Positions 53,415-62,732 of a stretch of DNA of 64,000 nucleotides are shown here, piece after piece. Under the pieces are notes generated by a model, which did not search any database, was not told the origin of the DNA, and saw only the letters and a program-made list of their open reading frames with translations. The translations under genes were made by a program, and so were the position numbers. Position 1 is the stretch's first letter, and each line of letters starts with the position of its first letter. Location of the stretch: the NCBI GenBank assembly GCA_023382975.1, contig JAHDXO010000058.1:1-64000 (forward strand). The letters run 5' to 3'. This DNA is from Pirellulaceae bacterium (lineage in GTDB: Bacteria; Planctomycetota; Planctomycetia; Pirellulales; Pirellulaceae).

Positions 53415-54968
53415 TCAGGGGATTCTCGTTTTGGTGCCGCTTGCGGCGAGATTCAGTGCGATCAGGCCGGGAAGACAGACAAGGCTGGTCAGCAGCGCCG
53501 CCGCGCTGCTCAGCAACACCGCGGCGGCCACGTCGCGGTCGGACCATCTAGCCAGCGCGTACAATAGGGTGGCGCACAGAAACAGGCATCCGAAGACCAG
53601 CGCTACCAGCACGGTCGTGATGCCAAGTTTCCGCCAGAAACGCGCGGGCTCAAGCGGCGTCTTCTTCGGGCATGTCCAATGGCAGATCACCGCATTGCCG
53701 ACGACGGTCAAGACGGACACGATGGCCGCCGCTAGCACGCCGGAGTGCGACACCACAACACGCAACAGCAGGATCGCGGTCAGCGTGAGCAAGATCTGCA
53801 GTAGGCTTGCCAGGCAGCCGCCGAAACCGCAAACGCCGTACCGCATCAACATGGCAGCCCAGGCGATGAATACGATTGCAGCCGAAATCCACAGGACCGC
53901 AGCCGCTCGGCTCGCGGCTCGCACATCGGGAGCGACGACTGTCTCGGATACAGGAATGCTCTGCAACGGCACCGGAAGCGAACCGGCTTGCAGGATGCCG
54001 ACGAGGAACTCCACCTCCTGCTCGGTGAAGCTGCCCGTGATTCGGCCGCGGTCCGAGATGGAGCTCATGACTCGCGGTGCGCTCAGCAAGGTGCCGTCCA
54101 GCATGATCCCCAGACGACGGTAGTACTGGCGATCGTGATCGGGCAGGTTCGTGCTGGTCAGCCCCGCCATGAGTTGCGTGCCCAGCGAAGTCATGCTGAA
54201 ATTCACGCAGGGATGGCCCGATTCATCCCAAGCCATGGCAACTCGAGCGAGGTGGTTTCCGGTGACGTCGAAACCATCATCCAGCGCCATCAGCACCTCC
54301 ACTTCTTCGATGTCCCTTCCCGCCAGATACTGTGCCAGTTGTCGTTCGTCGAACGAGGCGAATTCCAGCGGAACCTCGACCAACTGACCCGTGCTGGCGT
54401 CGCGAATCACATCACCGACGACATGGACGGACAGCGGACGAATCCCGTCGGGGCTCGGAACGTTCTGCCGGCCGACCCGCGCCCAGTAGCCAACGGCACG
54501 GTCTCCGTCCAACACGTACCTCGACTGGCACCGGTCGGCATCCGCGGCTTGGTCTCGAGCTCGGTCGATGATGCTCTGGTGATCGAGGGCGTTGGCTACG
54601 ACGCGGAACTCCAGCACGCCGGCCGCCGCGATGCGGTTCTGAATTCGCGCCGCCTCTTCGGCCTCACGCACGGCCGCGATGATCTCGACCTGCCAATCCG
54701 CCAGGCGGCGCACGATGCAGCCTTGCGTCACAACGGGATCCACTCGCCGCTTCAACGCTGGCAGCAGCGAGTTCCAGTCGACTGTGTCGGGCGAGACGGT
54801 CTCGGAACTGGTCGCCTGCATCGCTTCCCCATCGATTTCGTACACCCAGCGCACTCCGCCGGCCAGTTCCACATCCGTTTGCGGCGGCCAGTACATAATG
54901 CTCAGCAACGTCAGGAATACGACACTGGCCGATATGCCGAGATAGCATACGATTTGAACGATGCGCAT
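53415..54968 (-). CDS. SecD-like membrane protein, orphan
   Basis: A 517-residue membrane protein resembling SecD: one N-terminal transmembrane helix, a periplasmic part with ALKRRVDPVVTQGCIVRRLA and AGVLEFRVVANAL, the strand LGIMLDGTLLSAPRVMSSIS, then the characteristic QAGSLPVPLQSIPV before about five further helices. In SecDF this part uses proton-motive force to pull proteins outward. No secF follows and the C-terminal half is shortened and diverged, so a specialised function or a degenerating paralogue is possible. It starts 25 bases after the PVC-type gene stop on the same strand... in transcription order it follows that gene's stop at 54994, so the two may be co-transcribed. Confidence 0.7.
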   Translation of the reverse strand: MRIVQIVCYLGISASVVFLTLLSIMYWPPQTDVELAGGVRWVYEIDGEAMQATSSETVSPDTVDWNSLLPALKRRVDPVVTQGCIVRRLADWQVEIIAAVREAEEAARIQNRIAAAGVLEFRVVANALDHQSIIDRARDQAADADRCQSRYVLDGDRAVGYWARVGRQNVPSPDGIRPLSVHVVGDVIRDASTGQLVEVPLEFASFDERQLAQYLAGRDIEEVEVLMALDDGFDVTGNHLARVAMAWDESGHPCVNFSMTSLGTQLMAGLTSTNLPDHDRQYYRRLGIMLDGTLLSAPRVMSSISDRGRITGSFTEQEVEFLVGILQAGSLPVPLQSIPVSETVVAPDVRAASRAAAVLWISAAIVFIAWAAMLMRYGVCGFGGCLASLLQILLTLTAILLLRVVVSHSGVLAAAIVSVLTVVGNAVICHWTCPKKTPLEPARFWRKLGITTVLVALVFGCLFLCATLLYALARWSDRDVAAAVLLSSAAALLTSLVCLPGLIALNLAASGTKTRIP

Positions 54969-54993
54969 GGTGTTCCCTCGCCTTCGCTACGGG

Positions 54994-57900
54994 CTACTGC
55001 GGAACCAGCCGCACGTAGTCCAGTCCGAACATGTAGCCCGGTTGGGCCTTCGGATGGGCGCCGACGATCTCGACGGTCAGCCGATGATTGCCGGCTCGGA
55101 GTTCCAGCGGATCGGACGTCAAGACGCCGGTCGTAATGACGTCCGGCGAGTTGTACAGATCGACGTCCGGGCCGAGCGACTGTTCGCCAAGCGACAGGCG
55201 GACGATGCCGTAGTCGTGGGCTTTGGTCAGCACCATTTCGACTCCGTACCGTCCATCCTTCTCGACCGGCACCTCCAATTCCAGCTTGTCACCCGGCTTC
55301 GCGCCGGTCCACCAGAGATGATCGGCATTGCTCCAACGGTCCTTGCCGAATCCCTTCATGTTCTGATTGCGGACGTTGCCGGCGGTCTTGCCGATCACGT
55401 TCATCGACTCGCCTTCGATCGCGCCGGAAACCCCGCCGGTCTGCGGATCGATCGGTGCGGGAGGGCCTTTCACGGCCACTTGCGCAGGGCTGCCGAGATA
55501 GGCGATCAAGTCGCGGACTTCGTCGAACGTCAACGGATCGAGTTGCCCATCGGGCATCAGCGACAGGGGCGAGAGTTGCTGCTCTTCGATTTCCTGGCGG
55601 GCCAGCACGACCGTGTCGTTCAGGGTGCGGACCGTCAACGCGCTGTCGGTCTCCTTCTGGATCAAGCCGGAGATCACGCGTCCGTCCTCCAGTTGAAACA
55701 CGGACATGCGATAGTCCTTTCCCAGCACGGCGCTGGGGTCGAGGAGGTTTTCCAACAGATAATCGAGATCGGCGCGGTTCGAGCCGGTGATGTCGGGACC
55801 GACTTGCCCTCCCGTGCCGAACAGCACGTGGCACGCCGAACAGGTCTTGTCATAGATCCGCCGCCCGTTGCCCGTGTCGGCGGCGGCCAGCACTGCGGGC
55901 GTCAACCGCTGTTTCCACTGGTCGATCTTGGCTTGTCGATCCGCGGACGATCCCCGGATCTCGCCCCAGACGTCGCGCAAGCGTTCTTCGATCGCCGGGC
56001 GGCGGAATTCGAGCACCTGCCGCACGTGGTACGCATGCAGATCGGTTCGCGGAACGTCGCCGCGTTCCATCGCGTCGAGCAAGGCCGAAACCGAATCGGG
56101 CCGCGCGATCAGCGTGCCGATGGCGTCGCCCCGTTCTTCGGCCGTCAGATTCGGATACCGCTGCAACAGCACGCCAGCGGTCCGGGGGTCGTCGTAGGCA
56201 GCCAGCGCCCGGATCGCTGCGCCGCGCAAACGAGGCTCGTCCAGCACCGTCTGAAGCGAGGTCGCCGCGTCCGGATCGCGCCCGCGTACCAAGATGGCCA
56301 ACGCTTGTGATCGCCGCTCGACGGGCGCCGCCGCGTCGGTCAGCAACTCGCGCATGCGAGGAAAGATGCGGGCGTCGCCCAGCAGCACGGCCACCTGATC
56401 CGCCCGGTCGCGGACGCCGGCATGGGAACTGACCATCAGCCGCTGGTACGCGGGCGTCCAAGACGGCGGCATGGGGATGCCGACGCGGCCTTCGAACGCG
56501 CGCAGCATCTCGTCCAGGATCGACTGCTGAGTTGCGGCGTCGCCCGCTCGCGCAAGCACGGCGACCGCGTGTTCCAGCGTCTCCGGCGCCGACGCCGCCC
56601 GGCGGATGAGGAACTGGCGAATTCGCGGAATGCGCGAGGCTTCGGCCAACTGCATCGCGCAGGCCGGGTCGGCCGCTACCAACGGTTCGACCGCATACCA
56701 GATCATCAACGGCAGATTGTGATCGCTGTCATCGTCGCCGTGCTGGACCAGGTGGAACGCGGCATCCCACCGATCCGCCAGCGGCATGCGCTGCAACGCC
56801 GAGGCGATGTACAGCCGCACAACGGGCGACTGATCATCGCGGGCCATGTTCGCCAACTTGGCGGAGAACCAGTCCGGCACGATGCCGTCCTCCAACTCCA
56901 GTTGAATCGCCCACGCCCGCACGTATTCGTGCTGGTCGTCCAGCCATTGCGGATCGACGTGGGTGCCGTCGCCCAGCACGTGCTCCAACCACAGTCGACG
57001 CAGGCGACCAGCGGCCGTATCCTGCGCCATTCGCGCCAGACTGGCGGCGGGCAGATCACGTCGCTCTTGCAGCAGTCGGCGCGCCGTGCGGACGTACCAT
57101 TCGTTCTTGTGGCTCTGCAGGTCGAGCAATTCCTCGCTCGACAACCGAGCGAGATCGACTTGAACCGGCTTCACCTCGCCATAGGTAATTCTGAAGACCC
57201 GGCCGTTCGAACGGTCCCAGATCTCCGGGTTCGTGCGGTGGCAAGCGTTCTTGTCGTACCAGTCGATCAGGTACACGCCGCCGTCCGGGCCGCATCGCAG
57301 ATTGATGCCGCGGAACCAGTGGTCGTTGGCCAGCACCACGTCGGGACGGTGGCGTCCGACGAAACCGCTTCCGCGGCGCTCCGGCCGGTCGTGGTTGACG
57401 CGGTTGCCGTGGATGTTGTTCATGAAAATCCCGCCGCGGAACTCGTCCGGCCAGTTGTCGCCCAGATAGACCATCGCGCCGCAGTGCGCGTGTCCGCCGC
57501 CGGCGGCCAGCGTGCTGGCCGGCGCATGCGATTCGTGCCCCCACCAGGCATGATCCTGGATCCGGCCGACGTAATGCAGGTGGTCGGCGATAGTCTTGAT
57601 GTCGTCGTAGGTGTATGGGTTGAAATGCTGGCCGGCCTGCCGTTGATACCTACCGCCCTGGATGACGTGGTACAGATGCGGGATCACGCAAGCCGTGATG
57701 AACGCCTGGCCGTGTTCGTCGAAATCCACGCCCCAAGGGTTGCTGGTGCCGTGAGCAAACACTTCGAACACATGCCGCTGGGGATGGTAGCGCCAGACCG
57801 CGGCGTTCATCGGCGTCCGCTCGTCGTCCGGCGTACCCGGCTTGCCGACTCGCGAATGCGTAAACACGCCGTGGCAGCCGTACAGCCAGCCGTCCGGTCC

Positions 57901-58479
57901 CCAAATAAAAGTGTTCAGCGTCTCGTGGGTGTCCTGGTAGCCGAAGCCGTCCAACAGAACTTCGGGCGGGCCGTCCGGGCGGTCGTCGCCGTCCCGGTCG
58001 GGCAGGAACAGCAGATACGGCGCCGCGCCGACCCAGACGCCGCCGAAGCCGACTTCCAGGCCACTGACCAGATTCAGTCCTTCGGCGAATACGGTGCGTC
58101 GATCGAGCGTCCCATCGCCGTCGGTGTCCTCCAGGATAATGATCTTGTCGAGTCCCTTGCCCTCGGGCGCGCGCTGCGGATAGGTGTAAGCCTCGGCGAT
58201 CCACACTCGCCCGCGATGGTCGATGGCCATCGCGACGGGCTGATGTACCTGAGGTTCGCCGGCGGCCAACTGGACGTGAAACCCTGCGGGTGCCGTCATC
58301 CGCGCCGCGGCTTCCTCGGGCGTCAGTCCCGCGGCAAGCTCTGTCGCGGGTGCCGGCGACACATCCCCGCCCGGCGTTTCCGCCGCCCGAACCGCCGCAG
58401 TCCCCAACACGGGTAACCACGCAGCGAATCCCCACAGAAACCAACCCGCCGCCGACCGCCTTGTTCGCCTTCCGCTCAT
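54994..58479 (-). CDS. PVC-type haem-binding, HEAT-repeat dehydrogenase-like protein
   Basis: A 1,161-residue secreted protein of the planctomycete PVC membrane-bound dehydrogenase/haem-binding class. Order: signal peptide (1-32); a six-bladed propeller-like domain, about 60-420 (QPVAMAIDHRGRVWIAEAYT, RTNPEIWDRSNGRVFRI); helical HEAT repeats, about 430-840; a cytochrome c domain with KTCSACHVLFG near 874-880 (CxxCH haem site); and a C-terminal sugar-binding-like beta-sandwich, about 1,010-1,161. It is expected to oxidise a sugar or alcohol and pass electrons to its own haem. The start at 58479 begins with a long basic region before the hydrophobic core, so the exact start is less certain. Confidence 0.9.
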   Translation of the reverse strand: MSGRRTRRSAAGWFLWGFAAWLPVLGTAAVRAAETPGGDVSPAPATELAAGLTPEEAAARMTAPAGFHVQLAAGEPQVHQPVAMAIDHRGRVWIAEAYTYPQRAPEGKGLDKIIILEDTDGDGTLDRRTVFAEGLNLVSGLEVGFGGVWVGAAPYLLFLPDRDGDDRPDGPPEVLLDGFGYQDTHETLNTFIWGPDGWLYGCHGVFTHSRVGKPGTPDDERTPMNAAVWRYHPQRHVFEVFAHGTSNPWGVDFDEHGQAFITACVIPHLYHVIQGGRYQRQAGQHFNPYTYDDIKTIADHLHYVGRIQDHAWWGHESHAPASTLAAGGGHAHCGAMVYLGDNWPDEFRGGIFMNNIHGNRVNHDRPERRGSGFVGRHRPDVVLANDHWFRGINLRCGPDGGVYLIDWYDKNACHRTNPEIWDRSNGRVFRITYGEVKPVQVDLARLSSEELLDLQSHKNEWYVRTARRLLQERRDLPAASLARMAQDTAAGRLRRLWLEHVLGDGTHVDPQWLDDQHEYVRAWAIQLELEDGIVPDWFSAKLANMARDDQSPVVRLYIASALQRMPLADRWDAAFHLVQHGDDDSDHNLPLMIWYAVEPLVAADPACAMQLAEASRIPRIRQFLIRRAASAPETLEHAVAVLARAGDAATQQSILDEMLRAFEGRVGIPMPPSWTPAYQRLMVSSHAGVRDRADQVAVLLGDARIFPRMRELLTDAAAPVERRSQALAILVRGRDPDAATSLQTVLDEPRLRGAAIRALAAYDDPRTAGVLLQRYPNLTAEERGDAIGTLIARPDSVSALLDAMERGDVPRTDLHAYHVRQVLEFRRPAIEERLRDVWGEIRGSSADRQAKIDQWKQRLTPAVLAAADTGNGRRIYDKTCSACHVLFGTGGQVGPDITGSNRADLDYLLENLLDPSAVLGKDYRMSVFQLEDGRVISGLIQKETDSALTVRTLNDTVVLARQEIEEQQLSPLSLMPDGQLDPLTFDEVRDLIAYLGSPAQVAVKGPPAPIDPQTGGVSGAIEGESMNVIGKTAGNVRNQNMKGFGKDRWSNADHLWWTGAKPGDKLELEVPVEKDGRYGVEMVLTKAHDYGIVRLSLGEQSLGPDVDLYNSPDVITTGVLTSDPLELRAGNHRLTVEIVGAHPKAQPGYMFGLDYVRLVPQ

Positions 58480-58623
58480 GTTGAACCCTTGATCGAGATG
58501 TCTTGGCCAAATCGCGACTTCCCACTCATCGACGAACTGTTATGGCACAAGCTCCGCCTGAAGTAAACTGCCCGCGAGCACCTCACCACGTCGCCGAATT
58601 CGTGAGAATTCGGAATCCAACGT

Positions 58624-58694
58624 GGGAGTGTACGCTTCTCGGCGTGTTGTGAAAAACGAGCGAGGAAGAGACACGCTGAAGCGCGCACTCCAGC
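58624..58694. repeat. Inverted pair of the dispersed 23-base repeat
   Basis: A copy at 58672-58694 is 21 of 23 identical to the complement of 44455-44477. A more diverged copy lies at 58624-58646 in the opposite orientation. The two arms flank 25 bases, so transcripts could fold into a large cruciform-like structure. It sits in the divergent gap before the phosphodiesterase gene. Confidence 0.5.
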
Positions 58695-58773
58695 AAAACG
58701 ATCCTCGCCCATGTTCCCTTGAGTCATCCGCCGCGCTATCATGCATCCCAGGTACCCGGAGGAGCCCAATCGC

Positions 58774-59688
58774 ATGAAACGATTACGCATTCTAATGCGA
58801 CGAATCGTGGTCGTCGCTTGTTTCACCTTGTCCGTCGAATTTTTGCTCGCTGGTGAAGAACCCGCCGCGCCCCCAACCGGACCGGACGGTCAGCCGTCTG
58901 AATTGGCCGTCCCCGAGGGCATTCAGTTGCCGCGACGCGGGCTCAGCGCCCATCGCGGCGCCAATCGTACGCATCCGGAAAACACGCTGGTCGCGTTTCG
59001 CGAGGCGATCCGCCTGGGGGCTCACCAAATCGAACTGGACGTCTATCTCACCGACCACGGGGATCTGGTCGTGATCCACGATCCCCAGGTCGACCGCACG
59101 ACCGACGGCACGGGGGACATCCGGCGGATGACGTTGGCCGAGATCCAACAACTGGACGCCGGCGGCTGGAAGGATCCGAAGTTCGCGGGCGAGCGGATCC
59201 CGACGCTCGACGAGGCGCTGCGGATCATGCCGCACAACATCTGGCTGAACCTGCATCTGAAGGGCGACCGCGCGCTGGGGGCGGCGGTGGCCAGCAAGGT
59301 GCTGGAACACGGCCGCGTCTACCAGTCGTTTCTGGCCGCCGGTGCGGAAGCGGCGGCGGGCGCCCGCCAGGTGTTCCCCGGAATCCTGATCTGCAACATG
59401 GACCGCCAAAACGAATTGGACGCCTATGTGGACCAGACGATTCAGCGCGGCGATGCGTTCATCCAATTGCTGCGTCAGCCGGGGACGCCCGAACAGATGC
59501 AGCGTTTGAAGAAGGCCGGCGTGGTCATCAATCTGTGCTGCGTGAACGAACCCGAGTCGCTGGCCGGTCTGTTCCAGGCCGGGGTGGATTTTCCGTTGGT
59601 CGACGATCTGCACGCGATGATGAAGCAAGCCCAGCAACTGGGCATCGAACCCGTCCAGCCGGTCTACCTGAACCGGAAAACCAACTGA
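58774..59688 (+). CDS. Secreted glycerophosphodiester phosphodiesterase-family protein
   Basis: A 304-residue GDPD-fold protein with an N-terminal hydrophobic/signal region. The conserved residues are LSAHRGANRTHPENTL, IELDVYLTDHGDLVVIHDP and NLHLKGD, which together form the metal and phosphate site of glycerophosphodiesterases. It may act on phospholipid head groups or teichoic-like polymers outside the cytoplasm. The start at 58774 has CGGAGGAG ten bases upstream; a start at 58741 is also open. It is divergent from the PVC-type gene across a 294-base gap. Confidence 0.85.
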   Translation: MKRLRILMRRIVVVACFTLSVEFLLAGEEPAAPPTGPDGQPSELAVPEGIQLPRRGLSAHRGANRTHPENTLVAFREAIRLGAHQIELDVYLTDHGDLVVIHDPQVDRTTDGTGDIRRMTLAEIQQLDAGGWKDPKFAGERIPTLDEALRIMPHNIWLNLHLKGDRALGAAVASKVLEHGRVYQSFLAAGAEAAAGARQVFPGILICNMDRQNELDAYVDQTIQRGDAFIQLLRQPGTPEQMQRLKKAGVVINLCCVNEPESLAGLFQAGVDFPLVDDLHAMMKQAQQLGIEPVQPVYLNRKTN

Positions 59689-59830
59689 TCGCCACGTATG
59701 CAGGGGCGTTTCTGCTCAACCAACGATTCGTTGCATTCAGCCTGTCCGCATCCAGACGTTGATCGCGGCGGAAAGGCAATCTAGAATTCTACATAGAGGG
59801 TTGGATTTGGGCATGGAATCGAGGTGGATC

Positions 59831-60100
59831 ATGACCGTCGGTTTGACGCAGATCTCAGCGAACATTTCGGTGGAGACCAAGCAGCGCATGGAACAGTATG
59901 TGCGTGCGCACGGCATGAAGGAGTCCCATTTGATCGAGACGGCCCTCTTGCATCATCTTCGCGCGCTCGACGAGCTTCCCGAAGATATCGTGATTCCGCC
60001 TGTTCTGAAGGTGACCCATGAGTCGGGCGAACGTCTGCTGCAACGCCTGGAAACTCCTTCGGCCCCCTCCGCGGCGATGAAAGCCTTGTTCGATGATTGA
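59831..60100 (+). CDS. Ribbon-helix-helix antitoxin-like protein
   Basis: An 89-residue protein. An N-terminal ribbon-helix-helix DNA-binding region is visible in VGLTQISANISVETKQRMEQ and the helix that follows (YVRAHGMKESHLIETALLHH). The C-terminal 35 residues (LLQRLETPSAPSAAMKALFD) would wrap the partner. It overlaps the downstream GNAT gene by eight bases, and the order antitoxin-toxin with overlap is typical of type II pairs such as TacAT. The start at 59831 has GAGGTGG five bases upstream; a longer frame to 59759 looks non-coding. Confidence 0.75.
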   Translation: MTVGLTQISANISVETKQRMEQYVRAHGMKESHLIETALLHHLRALDELPEDIVIPPVLKVTHESGERLLQRLETPSAPSAAMKALFDD

Positions 60101-60614
60101 AATTCGTCCGCTACGCCCGGAGGATGACCGTGAATCATTCGTGTCCGGCGATCGGGATCTCGATCGTTTTTTCCGGGAATTCGCGGGTCAGAACCAATTT
60201 CGCTTGCACATTGGAGCAACGTATGTGGCGGTTGCTGATCAGGTGATTCTCGGTTTCGTCACAGTCGCGGCGACTTCGATTACCATCGAGAATCTACCAG
60301 TTCGCACGCGCAAACGGCTGCCCAGATATCCGCTGCCGGCACTGCGCATGGCCCGTCTGGCTGTAGCACAGTCGAGCCGAGGCCAGGGAATCGGAAAACG
60401 CCTGTTGCGTTTTGCCTTCGGTTTGGCTCACGAAATGGCCGAGCGCATCGGATGTGTGGGCGTGGTCGTCGATGCGAAGGCTTCGGCGGTGAAGTTCTAC
60501 GAAGACTACGGATTTGAACGACTGGATGTAGTCGCGGGGACCCTGAGCGATTGTCCGGTTCCAATCCCCATGTTCTTACCGCTCGACTCGATTCCGAAGG
60601 AAAGATATCCCTGA
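60093..60614 (+). CDS. GNAT acetyltransferase toxin candidate (TacT-like)
   Basis: A 173-residue GNAT-fold N-acetyltransferase with the acetyl-CoA loop RLAVAQSSRGQGIGKRLLRF and the FYEDYGFERL motif. Toxins of the TacT/AtaT group, which acetylate aminoacyl-tRNA, have this size and an upstream RHH antitoxin in the same arrangement. The pairing is therefore read as a probable toxin-antitoxin module. A non-toxin GNAT is the alternative. Confidence 0.78.
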   Translation: MIEIRPLRPEDDRESFVSGDRDLDRFFREFAGQNQFRLHIGATYVAVADQVILGFVTVAATSITIENLPVRTRKRLPRYPLPALRMARLAVAQSSRGQGIGKRLLRFAFGLAHEMAERIGCVGVVVDAKASAVKFYEDYGFERLDVVAGTLSDCPVPIPMFLPLDSIPKERYP

Positions 60615-60698
60615 TTGCCGGATACTCGCGATGGAGCAGATTGGACGCTTGAAGCCCCAGGAGCACGCAGTTGCTCCTGCACTGCCGGAGTCCCTTTG

Positions 60699-62732
60699 AT
60701 GGTCGCTTCGCCCACCTGCTCCGAGGCTGTTCCACGCCCGTCGCGGCGATGGCCGGCGCGATTATCGGTTCCGGTAGCGGCGATCCTGCTGGTCGATCTC
60801 GCGTTGATCGCCTACTACGGCAGCTTTCGCGGCGTGTTCCTGCTGGACGATATCCCGCACATCATCGAGAATCCGACGATCCGCAGATTTCCCGCTACGT
60901 TGGCTCAAATGGGCACCGGGGGGCGCCCGCTGTTGTTTTTGTCGTTGGCGTTCAACTACGCGGTCGGCGGACTTCAGCCGCTGGGCTATCACGTGTTCAA
61001 CTTCATTGTCCACGCACTGGCCGGGTTGACGCTGTTCGGCATCGCCCGCCGCACACTGCTGAGGTGGAACCCGGCGGGCGGCGACAGAGCGGTCAACGGT
61101 CCCGCGCTGGCGATCGCTCTGCTGTGGATGGTCCACCCGCTGCAAACGCAGAGCGTGACGTACATCGTGCAGCGCTGCGAGTCGATGATGGGCGCGTGCT
61201 TTCTGCTGCTGTTGTACGGCGTGATCCGCAGCGTCAATGCCAGGCGTCCGTGGCTCTGGCTCGCCGCGGCCGGCCTGGCCGGCTTGATCGGTTTCGGCTG
61301 CAAGGAGGTGATGGTAAGCGCGCCGCTGGTGGTGGTGCTGTACGACCGCGTGTTTCTGGCAAGTTCGTGGCGGGAATTGCTGTGGCGGCGCGGTTGGCTG
61401 TACGTTGGCCTCGGGTCGGTGGCGGTGATGATGATCGGCCGAGCGGTGTTGGCGCCCGCGGAAGGGAGCGATGTATCGGCCGGTTTCGGACTTCAGCAGA
61501 TCACGCCGGTCGAGTATCTCTGGACGCAAGCCTCGGTGATCTTGCACTACCTGCGGCTGACCTTCTGGCCCAGTCCGCTGTGCCTGGATCCGTTGTGGCC
61601 CGTCACACGCTCGATCGGACCGGCCGTCGTGCCGGGTTTGATCGTGCTCGGTCTGCTGGCCGTCAGCGTGGGCGGCTTGGTCCGCCGGGCTTGGTGGGGC
61701 TGGCTGGGCGTATCGTTCTTTCTGATTCTTGCGCCGACCTCGAGCGTGCTGCCGATCGCCGACACGGCGATGGAACACCGCATGTACTTGCCGCTGGCCG
61801 CGGTGATCGCGCTCGTGGTGCTGACGGTAAATCATGCGATTCAGATGGTGGTGCGCTCCGTCGGACTGAGATGTTCGATTCGGATCGGCTTGCTGTCGCT
61901 GGCGACCGGTCTGCTGATGTGGCTGACGTGGAATCGCAACCAGGACTACCAGGACGCGGTACGGATGTGGTCCAGCGTCGTGCGCGTCGCTCCGCACAAT
62001 CCCCGTGCCCAAGTGAATCTGGGCATCGAACTGGGCCTGCGCGGCGACCGCCAGGGGGAACGCCGCCAGTACGAACTCGCGTTGCAAGCCCACCCCCGTT
62101 ACCCCAAGGCCCATCTCAATCTGGGCATCTGGCACGCCGAACATGGCGACCAAGCGCGGGCCGTCGAGTACTACCGCGAAGCGATCCGTTTGCGTCCGCG
62201 GTACGCCAAAGCCTACGCAGCTTACGCCAATCTGCTCGCACGGCAGGACGAATTGGAGAATGCGTTGGAGTACTATCGCCGCAGTCTGGAGATCGAACCC
62301 GATCTGGCGCCGGCGCACTTGTACGCCGGCCAGGTCGCCTATCGGCTCGGCCAGTCGCGACTGGCCGTCGAACACCTCCGCCGCGCAGTGCAACTGACGC
62401 CCGAGATCCGCGCCGCTCGCCGTCAACTGGCTTGGATTCTGGCAACGACCGGCGACGACTCGTTGCGAAACGGTCGCGAAGCGCTGCAATGGGCCACGCA
62501 ACTCTGCCGCACCACGGGTCCGGCGCGCAGCGAAGAACTCGATACCCTGGCCGCGGCGCTCGCGGCTTGCGGCCGGTTCGACGAAGCGGTAACAGCAGCG
62601 ATCGACGCCCAGGACCACGCCCGCCGCGCGGAATTGGACGAATTAGCCGAGCAGATCGATACGCGGCTGGAATCCTACCGCCAGCGCCGGCCCTGGATCG
62701 AAGCCACGCCGCCCGCGAAGGAAAGTCCGTAA
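60699..62732 (+). CDS. TMTC-like membrane protein with TPR domain
   Basis: A 677-residue protein. About nine to ten transmembrane helices occupy residues 20-430, including the family pattern FLLDDIPHIIENPTI after the first helix (paired Asp residues, as in GT-C O-mannosyltransferases). Residues about 440-600 carry three to four TPR units (AQVNLGIELGLRGDRQGERR, AHLNLGIWHAEHGDQARAVE, AYANLLARQDELENALEYYR, AHLYAGQVAYRLGQSRLAVE). This is the layout of TMTC proteins, so a glycosyl transfer to secreted proteins is possible but unproven. The start at 60699 has CGGAG nine bases upstream; frames further upstream are weak. Confidence 0.82.
   Translation: MVASPTCSEAVPRPSRRWPARLSVPVAAILLVDLALIAYYGSFRGVFLLDDIPHIIENPTIRRFPATLAQMGTGGRPLLFLSLAFNYAVGGLQPLGYHVFNFIVHALAGLTLFGIARRTLLRWNPAGGDRAVNGPALAIALLWMVHPLQTQSVTYIVQRCESMMGACFLLLLYGVIRSVNARRPWLWLAAAGLAGLIGFGCKEVMVSAPLVVVLYDRVFLASSWRELLWRRGWLYVGLGSVAVMMIGRAVLAPAEGSDVSAGFGLQQITPVEYLWTQASVILHYLRLTFWPSPLCLDPLWPVTRSIGPAVVPGLIVLGLLAVSVGGLVRRAWWGWLGVSFFLILAPTSSVLPIADTAMEHRMYLPLAAVIALVVLTVNHAIQMVVRSVGLRCSIRIGLLSLATGLLMWLTWNRNQDYQDAVRMWSSVVRVAPHNPRAQVNLGIELGLRGDRQGERRQYELALQAHPRYPKAHLNLGIWHAEHGDQARAVEYYREAIRLRPRYAKAYAAYANLLARQDELENALEYYRRSLEIEPDLAPAHLYAGQVAYRLGQSRLAVEHLRRAVQLTPEIRAARRQLAWILATTGDDSLRNGREALQWATQLCRTTGPARSEELDTLAAALAACGRFDEAVTAAIDAQDHARRAELDELAEQIDTRLESYRQRRPWIEATPPAKESP

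Noticed and set aside
56422-58416. Long plus-strand frame opposite the PVC-type gene
   Set aside because: Shadow of the PVC-type protein, which has clear cytochrome and propeller motifs on the other strand.
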